DNA from: Hyphococcus lacteus | GTDB taxonomy: Bacteria; Pseudomonadota; Alphaproteobacteria; Caulobacterales; Parvularculaceae | Reading direction: 5' to 3' | NCBI RefSeq assembly: GCF_041058985.1 | Contig: NZ_JBEHZE010000001.1 | Location: 2,294,001-2,358,000 of the forward strand | DNA length: 64,000 nt | Notes under the pieces: generated by a model | Seen by the model: the letters and a program-made list of their open reading frames with translations, nothing else | Databases searched by the model: none | Told to the model about the DNA's origin: nothing | Translations under genes and position numbers: made by a program | In this document: piece after piece, positions 35,056 to 42,333 of the stretch | Position numbering within the stretch: position 1 is the first letter of the stretch | Layout of the letters: the number at the start of each line of letters is the position of its first letter

Positions 35056-35086
35056 GCGCTTCCGTCGCCACAGCGGCAGCTTGTGT

Positions 35087-35161
35087 GGGCCCTTCGTCTA
35101 TCGGTTAGGACGTCAGGTTTTCAACCTGAAAAGAGGGGTTCGATTCCCCTAGGGCCTACCA
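35087..35161 (+). tRNA. tRNA-Glu (anticodon TTC)
   Basis: This is a full cloverleaf. The acceptor arms GGGCCCT and AGGGCCT, the D arm GTCTATCGGTTAGGAC and the anticodon stem TCAGG / CCTGA are all seen. The loop is TTTTCAA (anticodon TTC), and the T arm is AGGGG-TTCGATT-CCCCT. The terminal CCA is encoded. Confidence 0.95.
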
Positions 35162-35612
35162 CTAGCCATATAAAACAATGCCTTAGCAGCCTGTTTGTCA
35201 CTTTCCGGTTTTGTTCCGCCCTTTTTAAAGACAAGTTCGGTCAAGTCGACGAGATGTTCTTAGTCGCGTGTCTTAATGTATTTTTTCATTATGAATAAAG
35301 CTTCTGGGCTGCTGTCTCGTCATGCCTATCATTTTATTAATTGCGAACGGAGCTTATGCCGTTCGCGGGGTTTCGCTGTTGTTTTTAAATTCGATCCAAG
35401 CGATGCAGCTGATCAAATAAGAATACGAACTGTTTACGACGAGGGAGTTTTCTTGAGGTAACGGAATTATCAGTTCATTCCCAAGCAAAACTCAATATTA
35501 TCACTCGAGAGCTAAACGAACGCCTTAGAAAAACATTAGGCTTCGCAACACTGATATAGAACTGTTTCCCTTATTTCAGAGCGTATTTGGTCAAGATTGT
35601 ATTGGGTAAAAT
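35162..35612. other. AT-rich gap between tRNA-Glu and the LysE gene
   Basis: This 451-base stretch has no gene I can support. A 61-codon plus frame (35276-35461) has no ribosome-binding site and no recognisable content. The composition is more AT-rich than the neighbouring housekeeping genes, as in the following LysE gene, and it directly follows a tRNA. This suggests a remnant of inserted DNA. Confidence 0.4.
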
Positions 35613-36212
35613 ATGGAGAGTTTGGTTGCTTTAACGATGATCTCTGTTGCGTTGCTCGGGTCTCCAGGGCCTGTACCGATCGCCTTGGCTGGGGCAGGAG
35701 CTAGTTTTGGTGTACGCAAGGGAATTCCATTCCTGGTCGGCATACTTTTTGGGCTGTCCTTTGTCGTCATAGCTTCAGTTGCTGGGATCACCGCGTTGAT
35801 TTCAAAAAGCGAAATCATAGCAAATATCCTTCTCATCTTTTCTATTTCATACCTTGGCTACGTTGCTTGGAAAATCGCGAACTCACCGATTGATTCGACC
35901 ACTGAAAAAACTCGCATTCCGACTGTCCGAGATGGGTTTATCCTGAATCTGACGAATCCCAAGGCCTACGCAGCAATTACTGCGATCCTGAGTTCGTTTT
36001 CATTGTCTATCGAGCCGCTCAGTCTCGCACTCGTGACAACAGGCGGTGTTATTTTGGCTGTCGCACTGTTTGTTGATGCATTCTGGTTGATTGCCGGAAG
36101 CGCTCTATCGCCGTTCTTTTCGAGTGCGAGATTTGGACGTCCACTAAGGATTTTATTTGCTGTTACAATGATTACTGTGGTGGCGTTTAGTGTCTGGAGT
36201 ACAATGAATTAA
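35613..36212 (+). CDS. LysE/RhtB-family amino-acid exporter
   Basis: This 199-aa integral membrane protein has about six hydrophobic segments. The first helix carries SPGPVPIALAGAGASFGVRKG, the family signature, and NLTNPKAYAA falls in the middle loop, which is the second conserved block. LysE/RhtB proteins export amino acids such as lysine, threonine or homoserine, or other small metabolites; the substrate is not predictable. Base composition is more AT-rich than that of its housekeeping neighbours. It lies between tRNA-Glu and a degenerate copy of the tRNA 3' end, and may be acquired. Confidence 0.83.
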   Translation: MESLVALTMISVALLGSPGPVPIALAGAGASFGVRKGIPFLVGILFGLSFVVIASVAGITALISKSEIIANILLIFSISYLGYVAWKIANSPIDSTTEKTRIPTVRDGFILNLTNPKAYAAITAILSSFSLSIEPLSLALVTTGGVILAVALFVDAFWLIAGSALSPFFSSARFGRPLRILFAVTMITVVAFSVWSTMN

Positions 36213-36564
36213 CTTGAGTTGCGTCGCCCTTTTAGCCCGCCATAGAAAGCGCTCATTGGCCGATAGAATACATATCGGTCAGCACGCATTTAAACCAAAT
36301 GATGCGCTTCGATTTCGGTGAGGAGGGATTTGAATTCAAGTACAATAAAAAATGTACGTCGGTGGATGAGAAAATTAGAATCGTAAGAGTTTACGGTGTC
36401 TTTCTTTCGATGCGGCCGCCGGAAGAAACGCTGCAATATTGCGTTTAGGTGGCGTGGTGCTGTGTGACGTTTTTTGCCGCTATAGCTCGGACAGCTAGGG
36501 AATATGCGGGTGCTTTCGGTAGTGTTTCTCAAATAAGCCATTGAATCCGTTATCAATGGCGGAA

Positions 36565-36580
36565 CCCCGAGAGCCTACCA
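36565..36580 (+). repeat. Degenerate copy of the tRNA-Glu 3' end (possible att remnant)
   Basis: CCCCGAGAGCCTACCA here matches the tRNA-Glu 3' end CCCCTAGGGCCTACCA (35146-35161) at 14 of 16 positions. Both are in the same orientation, 1.4 kb apart, and flank the AT-rich LysE segment. This is the form an old attachment-site duplication would take, but a chance match is possible, and no integrase gene remains. Confidence 0.3.
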
Positions 36581-36625
36581 AATCTCCCAAATTTCCGATC
36601 AAAAACACAGCCGCTAGCCGGAAAT

Positions 36626-36649
36626 CCTAATATTTTGCCTAATATTTTG
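36626..36649 (+). repeat. Perfect tandem duplication of a 12-base unit
   Basis: The unit CCTAATATTTTG occurs twice with no spacer (36626-36637 and 36638-36649). It lies about 95 bases before the YbjN-like gene. The role is unknown. Confidence 0.6.
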
Positions 36650-36742
36650 ATTGTGTGCTTTTCCCACTCCATCGTTGATTTTGGTGCAATTTTGACGTCT
36701 ATTAATCATAGTTAATAGCGTTAGACCGGAGGGGTAAGGTCC

Positions 36743-37195
36743 ATGAGGGGATTTCTCGCAGTTGCAGTTGTCATCGTAATGGCATTTGCGCCGCTATCAT
36801 CGGCATTTGCCGCCAAGGTTTCAAAAGACGAAATCGAGCAAAAACTCTCAACGCAGGGTTATGCAGTGCAGGATATGGGGCCGAACACATTGTTTGTTCG
36901 TGTCGCAAATTATGATGTGCGCATTGATATCCAGGGACCGGACGGTGACATCTCTTACCGCGCTTGGTTGTTCGAAGTAGATGGCAAAAACGTCAGCTAT
37001 AAAGTGTTGAACCAATTCAATAATGATGTGAAATTTGGCCGCGTTTATATCGACCAAGATGGCGATGTCACATTGCAGATGGATCGAAACGGTGCGGGCG
37101 GTGCATCAATAGAAAACATCGAATCAGATTTCGATGTGTTTTTGATGCTCATCAATTCTTTCATGGATCATCTTGAGTCGCAGGTAATTGCGTAG
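36743..37195 (+). CDS. Secreted YbjN-domain protein
   Basis: This 150-aa protein has an N-terminal signal peptide (cleavage near AFA-AK, residue 24). A YbjN-type (type III secretion chaperone-like) alpha/beta domain covers the rest, with LSTQGYAVQDMGPNTLFVRV near its start. The conserved central YRAWLFEVDGKNVSYK and the helix near the C terminus (FDVFLMLINSFMDHL) also fit. The function of exported YbjN proteins is unknown. AGGGG precedes the ATG. It is transcribed alone. Confidence 0.72.
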   Translation: MRGFLAVAVVIVMAFAPLSSAFAAKVSKDEIEQKLSTQGYAVQDMGPNTLFVRVANYDVRIDIQGPDGDISYRAWLFEVDGKNVSYKVLNQFNNDVKFGRVYIDQDGDVTLQMDRNGAGGASIENIESDFDVFLMLINSFMDHLESQVIA

Positions 37196-37396
37196 GCAAT
37201 TCGTCTGAGTGCGCTCTATTTTGACCATCTTTGCAGTAATGTTATCTAATCACCACAACTGCACCGGGAAAAAGCTGTAATCACATACTAAAATAGTGCA
37301 TTTTTTGCGTGAAGGGCTTAGCCTTTTTCTGAGACTGCACTATAGTTAACCATAATAACAAAGTGGCTTAGGGCGCGACGGGGGTACCAAGAGCAC

Positions 37397-37939
37397 ATGG
37401 ACGAGCGGTTCGACGTATCGCGTGATGACGAAAACACGCCTGACACAGAAGAGCACTTTACCATTAAGGGCGTGGTGAAGTGGTTTGATCCGACTAAAGG
37501 ATATGGGTTCATCATTACCGATGTAACCGATAGCGATATTCTTATTCATTCCTCGTGCTTAAAAGAAGCAGGCATGACAACCGCGCGCGAAGGTTCCACC
37601 GTGGAATGTGAAGTTGTGCGGCGCGCAAAGGGTTTGCAGGCGTCGAAAGTCATCACCATTGATGAATCAACGGCCGCTGCGGTGCCAGTGATGGCAGCAA
37701 TGCCAACGCAAACTCCAGCCGGTGATTTTGTACGTGCCACGGTAAAATGGTTTAATCGTGCAAAAGGATATGGGTTTTTGACCTGTGGCGATGACGCCGA
37801 AGATATATTTGTTCACATGGAAACATTGCGGCGTTATGGAATGGGTGAGCTTGTTCAAGGGGCGCGCGTTCAGGTTTCTTACGCGGCCGGCTCCAAGGGG
37901 CTGCTTGCAATAGAAGTAAAGCCGGACCCCGAAAACTGA
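37397..37939 (+). CDS. Cold-shock protein with two CSD domains
   Basis: This 180-aa protein has two tandem cold-shock (OB-fold) domains. The first spans about residues 23-85 (GVVKWFDPTKGYGFIITD) and the second about residues 112-178 (ATVKWFNRAKGYGFLTCGDD). Both have intact RNP1-like KGYGF; the RNP2-like motif is DILIHSS in the first and DIFVHME in the second. A short linker rich in Ala and Pro joins them. Double-CSD proteins are typical of alphaproteobacteria and bind single-stranded RNA or DNA. The first 22 residues are acidic. The downstream DUF192 gene starts 39 bases later on the same strand. Confidence 0.92.
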   Translation: MDERFDVSRDDENTPDTEEHFTIKGVVKWFDPTKGYGFIITDVTDSDILIHSSCLKEAGMTTAREGSTVECEVVRRAKGLQASKVITIDESTAAAVPVMAAMPTQTPAGDFVRATVKWFNRAKGYGFLTCGDDAEDIFVHMETLRRYGMGELVQGARVQVSYAAGSKGLLAIEVKPDPEN

Positions 37940-37978
37940 ACGGGAATTTGTCGGCTTTTGTCTTGAGGGTTGGCAAAC

Positions 37979-38455
37979 ATGCGTATCATCCGTAATCTGA
38001 TTATTCTCAATGTTGTTTTGGCGTTGTTCATCACAACGGGCTGTGCACGTAGTGATCGGGTTGGTGCGACCGGCGGTGGCCGCGATCAGCTTGTGATCGA
38101 AACCGCAGCGGGTGAACACCAATTTTATGTGGAACTGGCCGATGACAATGAAGAGCGCCGAACCGGCTTGATGTACCGAACCGACATGCCGGCGGATGCG
38201 GGAATGCTGTTTGATTTTGAAGAGGTCCAACCGATTTCAATGTGGATGAAGAACACGCTCATTCCGCTCGATATGGCTTTTATCGACGAGAAGGGTGTGA
38301 TTCGCCGAATCGCCCCCATGACAACGCCGCGCTCGCTAGAAAGCGTCTCTTCGGGGGTGCCGGTGCTGTCGGTTCTTGAGGTAAATGGCGGGACCTTTGA
38401 AAAGCTCGGAATTAAGGCTGGCGACGCGGTGCGACATCCTCTTTTCAACAATTAG
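37979..38455 (+). CDS. DUF192 family lipoprotein
   Basis: This 158-aa protein has a lipoprotein signal (lipobox TTGC in LFITTGCARS) and one DUF192 domain. The domain includes LADDNEERRTGLMYRTDMPADAG, the GMLFDFEE and SMWMKNTLIPLDMAFID blocks, and VLEVNGGTFEKLGIKAGD. DUF192 is a widespread beta-barrel fold without a known function. The start is set at MRIIRN. The gene follows the cold-shock gene closely, an arrangement frequent in this class. It is located in the envelope. Confidence 0.88.
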   Translation: MRIIRNLIILNVVLALFITTGCARSDRVGATGGGRDQLVIETAAGEHQFYVELADDNEERRTGLMYRTDMPADAGMLFDFEEVQPISMWMKNTLIPLDMAFIDEKGVIRRIAPMTTPRSLESVSSGVPVLSVLEVNGGTFEKLGIKAGDAVRHPLFNN

Positions 38456-38514
38456 CTATTTAGGTCTTTACAAGAGCGCCAAGATGAACCATGTCACTCG
38501 CTCGCAATCGCATG

Positions 38515-38591
<77 letters not shown>

Positions 38592-38837
38592 TGCGAAAAG
38601 CGGTTTCCATGAAATTTCAGGCATAATCACGCGCCCAATTAGCGTGCGTGTCATCGCTGTGAAACGCTTTTTCGTCTCAGTTTTCTGGCGTGGTTTGCGC
38701 TTGATATGCGCCATGGGCCCGTGTAAGTGCTTGGTTTCGCGCCATGCTAAGGGATTAAAGGCAGAGCGTGAGGGATAGTTGGAACTTCTCGTCCGGGGGC
38801 TTGGCTTTCGGACCCCAGATAAAGCGGGATAGGCGTC

Positions 38838-39146
38838 ATGTTCGCACGCATCTTTAAGCCGGCGAAAACCGCCATGCAGTCTGGCAGGGCGAAAACCACA
38901 CAATGGGTTCTGGAATTCGAAGCCGCGACCGCGCGCCGAATTGATCCTTTGATGGGGTGGACCAGCGCCGACGAAACGGCATCGGGTCAGGTTCGTTTGA
39001 AATTCGACAGCCAAGAAGAGGCTGTTGCCTATGCTGAGCGAAACAAACTGCCGTTCCGGATTGATGCGCCGCGCGTACAAATCCCTAATCCAAAAGCGTA
39101 TTCAGACAATTTTGCCTTCCAACGCCGCAAACCTTGGACCCATTAA
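38838..39146 (+). CDS. NDUFS4-like accessory subunit of respiratory complex I
   Basis: This 102-aa protein matches the mitochondrial NDUFS4 (18 kDa) family, which is found in alphaproteobacteria as an accessory subunit of NADH:quinone oxidoreductase. Visible blocks are IFKPAKTAMQSGRAKT, WVLEFEAATARRIDPLMGWTSA, the VRLKFDSQEEAVAYAERN stretch and the C-terminal YSDNFAFQRRKPWTH, all characteristic. It is cytoplasmic and attaches to the matrix-arm equivalent of complex I. The main nuo operon is elsewhere, as is usual. It lies between tRNA-Pro and the tRNA-Arg pair. Confidence 0.93.
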   Translation: MFARIFKPAKTAMQSGRAKTTQWVLEFEAATARRIDPLMGWTSADETASGQVRLKFDSQEEAVAYAERNKLPFRIDAPRVQIPNPKAYSDNFAFQRRKPWTH

Positions 39147-39160
39147 GGACGGCAAGAATT

Positions 39161-39237
39161 GGCCCCGTAGCTCAGCTGGATAGAGCACCGGCCTTCTAAG
39201 CCGATGGTCGCAGGTTCGAATCCTGCCGGGGTCGCCA
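39161..39237 (+). tRNA. tRNA-Arg (anticodon TCT)
   Basis: This is a full cloverleaf. Acceptor arms are GGCCCCG and CGGGGTC, and the anticodon stem is CCGGC / GCCGA (first pair weak) with loop CTTCTAA (anticodon TCT). The T arm is GCAGG-TTCGAAT-CCTGC and the CCA is encoded. A near-identical tRNA gene with a different anticodon lies 33 bases downstream. Confidence 0.95.
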
Positions 39238-39270
39238 TTTATCGAATAAGGCGCTATCAGATTAAATAAT

Positions 39271-39347
39271 GGCTCCGTAGCTCAACTGGATAGAGCATCG
39301 GCCTTCGAAGCCGAGGGTTGTAGGTTCGAATCCTACCGGGGTCGCCA
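39271..39347 (+). tRNA. tRNA-Arg (anticodon TCG)
   Basis: This is a full cloverleaf. Acceptor arms are GGCTCCG and CGGGGTC, and the anticodon stem is TCGGC / GCCGA with loop CTTCGAA (anticodon TCG). The T arm is GTAGG-TTCGAAT-CCTAC and the CCA is encoded. It differs from the preceding tRNA-Arg at only about 8 of 77 positions, one of which changes the third anticodon base (TCT to TCG). Confidence 0.92.
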
Positions 39348-39421
39348 TTTCTATAGATCGTTTAAGCGCCTTTTGGGCAGAAGAAGCTATTTTCACGTTT
39401 GACAAGTACTGCTTTAGAAAT

Positions 39422-40192
39422 TTATTTCTGTAAATTATTAAGCAATACTGGATCAGCGTATACGAATTTATGGGAAAGGTCCCAATAGATGATTGCGTGG
39501 ATGATAACTGATCGCCAAAGAAAAATAACTATCTCTTCTGCATGAACACCTGATTCTTTTATTGCACGATGTTTTATTTTAATGCCTGGACCGAGATCAT
39601 GAAGTTGGCCATTACTACAATAAGAAAAACCTTCATCAACTAATTGACTCAAACCCAACCACCTATGTTTTATGACGGCACTTTTATCCGGTGGTTTTTT
39701 GTTGATCCAATAGGAAATACATTTTACGATTTTAGTCATTACACGTTCTAGCTTATCGCTATCGATAGTAAGTAAGCTTTGAGCTAGTGTCGTATTGGTT
39801 AATCCGCGTAGGCTATTTTTTAGCATTTGCTCGGATGCTTTCGAGGCAGGTCTCACATCCTTCATAAATTTTTCAAAAGCTCGCGCTCTACTTCGTTGGT
39901 CTCTTAAGTTACGTCCTTTTTCGGGTTGCATTCCCCGTAAAGCTCTATCCCAAATGCCTGTTGCTGCTTCATCATTGGGATCGCAAATACAAGCGAGTTT
40001 TCGAAAGACATACTCTTCATCTCCAGAAAATGAACCATTGCAATCTTCGTGGCTTGGAACGGTCCAGCGCTGAACCGTTTCAGGCGTTGAATCTGGATAC
40101 CATGCAAAAGGGATCACATGTTCCTTGCTTTTAGGAGCTTTCGCATGGAGCTGTGTATTTTCAATTTTTTTTAAGCAGAGTGCACAAAACAT
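39422..40192 (-). CDS. HNH-like nuclease domain protein, AT-rich accessory gene
   Basis: This 256-aa protein (from ATG 40192) is N-terminally a treble-clef/HNH-type zinc fold. It has CALC (Cys3, Cys6), then SKEHVIPFAW (Glu24-His25) and HEDCNGSFSGDEEYV (Cys51-Asn52), which is the spacing of a CxxC ... EHxIP ... CN HNH unit. The remainder (about residues 75-256) is helical with a CISYWINKKP segment and is not recognised. A longer frame would overlap the upstream lipoprotein gene. Its codon and base use is much more AT-rich than that of its neighbours and it lies directly downstream of two tRNA-Arg genes, so it is probably acquired. A role in DNA cutting or phage defence is inferred only from the HNH motif. 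Confidence 0.7.
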   Translation of the reverse strand: MFCALCLKKIENTQLHAKAPKSKEHVIPFAWYPDSTPETVQRWTVPSHEDCNGSFSGDEEYVFRKLACICDPNDEAATGIWDRALRGMQPEKGRNLRDQRSRARAFEKFMKDVRPASKASEQMLKNSLRGLTNTTLAQSLLTIDSDKLERVMTKIVKCISYWINKKPPDKSAVIKHRWLGLSQLVDEGFSYCSNGQLHDLGPGIKIKHRAIKESGVHAEEIVIFLWRSVIIHAIIYWDLSHKFVYADPVLLNNLQK

Positions 40193-40220
40193 CGAAAAAT
40201 TATGATGCGCTGGCGCACAT

Positions 40221-40544
40221 CTAATCCAATTCCGGCAACGCAACTTCATCGACGCCTTCGCTGGCGGCGGCGAGTTCGAGCGGGATGGTGACCGCTTTAC
40301 GGCTGGGTTGAAGGGTTAGCTCCAGGGTTTTGAACCCAGCTTTTGCGATGCGCGCTTTGCGTTGTTCGTTGATCTTGATGGTGCAGGGGGTTTCGCATTC
40401 GCCGTAATCATAAAGCGTCAACAGCGCCCCTTGGGGGGCGGAGTTGATGGTCAGCGTTTCACCGGGGCCGGTCAGATTGCCAAGGTCAATGGTCTGACAG
40501 CCGCTAAGCGTTAGAACCGCAATGGTACTTACCAAAACACGCAT
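40221..40544 (-). CDS. Small PEGA-like lipoprotein
   Basis: This 107-aa protein has a lipoprotein signal (lipobox LSGC, Cys16) followed by a short beta domain resembling PEGA repeats (INSAPQGALLTLYDYGECETPC, with a Cys pair). The Cys pair could form a disulfide. The function is unknown. It starts 9 bases after the metC stop, so it is the last gene of the cysK-sseA-GNAT-metC unit. It may be a periplasmic partner of cell-wall or secretion machinery; the link to sulfur metabolism is by position only. Confidence 0.7.
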   Translation of the reverse strand: MRVLVSTIAVLTLSGCQTIDLGNLTGPGETLTINSAPQGALLTLYDYGECETPCTIKINEQRKARIAKAGFKTLELTLQPSRKAVTIPLELAAASEGVDEVALPELD

Positions 40545-40553
40545 ATCTCACCC

Positions 40554-41717
40554 CTATTTATTTGCACCGGTCATCGCGATAAAGGCCCGTTCCAGATCGT
40601 CCTTCAGATCGTCCACATCTTCAAGCCCCGCATGAAAACGGAACAGTGGGCCTTCTTCGTCCCATGTGGTCGCCGTGCGATTGGGCCGTGGGTCAGAGTG
40701 AATCGCAAGGCTTTCAAAGCCGCCCCATGAAAAACCAATGCCAATCAGCTTGAGCGCGTTAAAGAATGCTTTGATCGCGGGGAGTGGCGTTGGCTTAAGC
40801 ACCACCGCAAACAGGCCGGAAGCGCCAGTGAAATCGCGTTTCCAGACTGCATGACCTGGGCATGATTTCTGGGTCGGATAGACGATGCGTTCGACCTCCG
40901 GGCGCTTTTTCAGATATTTGATCAACTCGGCTGCGTTTTCCTGGTGGCGCTCCATCCGCGCGGATAGCGTGCGCAATCCGCGAAGCGCGAGATAGGCATC
41001 ATCGGCAGAGACGTTGGAACCAATCTGAAGCAGCGCAAAATAAATTTTTCGTGCAGTTTGTTCGTCTGCGGAACATAACGTGCCCACCAGACAATCAGCA
41101 TGGCCCACCAGATATTTCGTGGCCGCTTGAACCGATACATCAGCACCGAGCGCAATAGGCTTATAAAAATAGCCCGCGCCCCATGTGTTATCGACAACCA
41201 ACTTTGCTCCGCCCGCATGGGCCACAGCCGCAAGCATGGGTAGGTCTTGAACCTCGAATGTCAAAGAGCCGGGCGATTCAGCGAAAACGACTTTGGTGTT
41301 TGGGCGCATCAACGACTTCATGGTCGCTTCATCTGCAATCGGATCGTAATAGGTGGTTTCGACCCCAAAGCGCTTAAGGAAGTTATCACAGAATTTGCGC
41401 GTCGGGTCGTAGGCAGAGTCAGTCATCAACACATGATCGCCTGCGCTAACAAAAGCGAGGATCGACGCGATACAGGCCTGAAGGCCCGATGGTGCGAGGC
41501 GCGTCTCAAATCCGCCTTCCAGCGTATTGACGGCCTCCTCAAAGGCGCGGTGTGAGGACGTGCCAAGCCGGCCATAGGTGATGTTTTTTGCGCCCTCAAG
41601 ATAATCATCATAGGTTGGAAAGAGATATGTCGAAGCGCGCTCCACCGGCATATTGACGGGGTGTGCGGGCCGATGGTGCGGGCGGCCCGCGATGGTCAGT
41701 TTTGTCTTGTCTTTCAT
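40554..41717 (-). CDS. metC: Cystathionine beta-lyase (PLP-dependent)
   Basis: This enzyme converts cystathionine to homocysteine, pyruvate and ammonia in methionine synthesis. The 387-aa protein is of the Cys/Met metabolism PLP family. The PLP lysine is in VSVQAATKYLVGHADCLVG, and YGRLGTSSHRAFEEAV, GGAKLVVDNTWGAGYF and the C-terminal GGFESLAIH are typical of the cystathionine beta-lyase branch, with SLTFEVQDLP nearby. The start MKDKTKLTIAG is preferred over a longer low-complexity extension. It forms a minus-strand unit with cysK, sseA, GNAT and a lipoprotein. Confidence 0.9.
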   Translation of the reverse strand: MKDKTKLTIAGRPHHRPAHPVNMPVERASTYLFPTYDDYLEGAKNITYGRLGTSSHRAFEEAVNTLEGGFETRLAPSGLQACIASILAFVSAGDHVLMTDSAYDPTRKFCDNFLKRFGVETTYYDPIADEATMKSLMRPNTKVVFAESPGSLTFEVQDLPMLAAVAHAGGAKLVVDNTWGAGYFYKPIALGADVSVQAATKYLVGHADCLVGTLCSADEQTARKIYFALLQIGSNVSADDAYLALRGLRTLSARMERHQENAAELIKYLKKRPEVERIVYPTQKSCPGHAVWKRDFTGASGLFAVVLKPTPLPAIKAFFNALKLIGIGFSWGGFESLAIHSDPRPNRTATTWDEEGPLFRFHAGLEDVDDLKDDLERAFIAMTGANK

Positions 41718-41751
41718 AAGAATAATTCTGCGCTTTTGTTTGTGAAGGGAC

Positions 41752-42333
41752 TTAGTTTGTTTTGGGCGCGAGGCGTTCGACGAAGCCTTTGCGGCGGTCG
41801 ATAACGTGAAAGCCGAACTTTTGATAAAGCGGTAGCGCCGCCGGGTGATCGAGCGTGCAGGTTTCAAGCTTTAGGCGCTCTGGCCCGCGTGACCACGCTA
41901 GATCGAGAATATTGGTGATGAAATATCGCCCAAGCCCCATACCGGTGAAATCAGGCGCGAGGCCAAAGAATTTCAACTCGTGTGATTTTTGATCGCGCGC
42001 ATCAATCTCTGCGAGACCGGCCGGTGCGCCACCCACATAAAGGACGTAAAAATAGACATCATCATCGTGAAGGATCGTCGTGAGGTCTTCGTCGCTCATG
42101 GTGACACGGCTGACCCAGTTAAATGGCGCACCTACGAGGTCATAAAGATAGCGATAGAAATGAACTGGGGTCTTTTCAACGCGCATCAACGCAGTCTTGC
42201 GGCGCGGGCCAAAGCTCGGTGCCGGGGGCATATTTAGCGAAGGGCGTTCGGTCTGTTCCAGATAGGTGATCGTCACCGCAATCTGATTGCTGCTCAGCGG
42301 GTTAATCGACAACTGGGAATAATTGCTCGTCAT
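41752..42333 (-). CDS. GNAT-family acetyltransferase
   Basis: This 193-aa protein contains a single GNAT domain with the acetyl-CoA signature GLAPDFTGMGLGRYFI (about residues 129-145), followed by LETCTLDHPAALPLYQKFGFHVID, which is the usual end of the fold. The substrate is unknown. The start at 42333 overlaps sseA by 32 bases and has GGGGAG upstream. Its position between sseA and metC may mean it acts on a sulfur metabolite or an amino acid; that is an inference from context. Confidence 0.83.
   Translation of the reverse strand: MTSNYSQLSINPLSSNQIAVTITYLEQTERPSLNMPPAPSFGPRRKTALMRVEKTPVHFYRYLYDLVGAPFNWVSRVTMSDEDLTTILHDDDVYFYVLYVGGAPAGLAEIDARDQKSHELKFFGLAPDFTGMGLGRYFITNILDLAWSRGPERLKLETCTLDHPAALPLYQKFGFHVIDRRKGFVERLAPKTN

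Larger units (their letters stand above)
36213..36742. other. Gene-poor region between LysE and the YbjN-like gene
   Basis: This 530-base stretch has no supported gene; an 88-codon minus frame at 36290-36556 has a weak, unfamiliar product. It holds a CCGATA / TATCGG hairpin near 36255-36275, a 16-base stretch resembling the tRNA-Glu 3' end (36565-36580) and a perfect 12-base tandem repeat (36626-36649). Confidence 0.4.

Noticed and set aside
35083..35298. 71-codon plus frame over tRNA-Glu
   Set aside because: It is the translation of the tRNA itself running into AT-rich spacer, without a ribosome-binding site.
35276..35461. 61-codon plus frame after tRNA-Glu
   Set aside because: No ribosome-binding site and no recognised similarity; it probably occurs by chance in AT-rich DNA.
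36290..36556. 88-codon minus frame in the gene-poor interval
   Set aside because: The composition is unlike a folded protein, there is no clear start signal and no family resemblance. It is kept only as part of the spacer description.
36702..36715. TTAA-N6-TTAA upstream of the YbjN-like gene as a CtrA site
   Set aside because: The spacing is 6, not 7, and the flanking bases do not match the consensus. It is more likely an AT-rich promoter region.
39348..40220. Search for a repeated tRNA-Arg 3' end (att site) on the far side of the HNH gene
   Set aside because: No convincing direct repeat of the tRNA end was seen downstream, so an integrated island could not be delimited.
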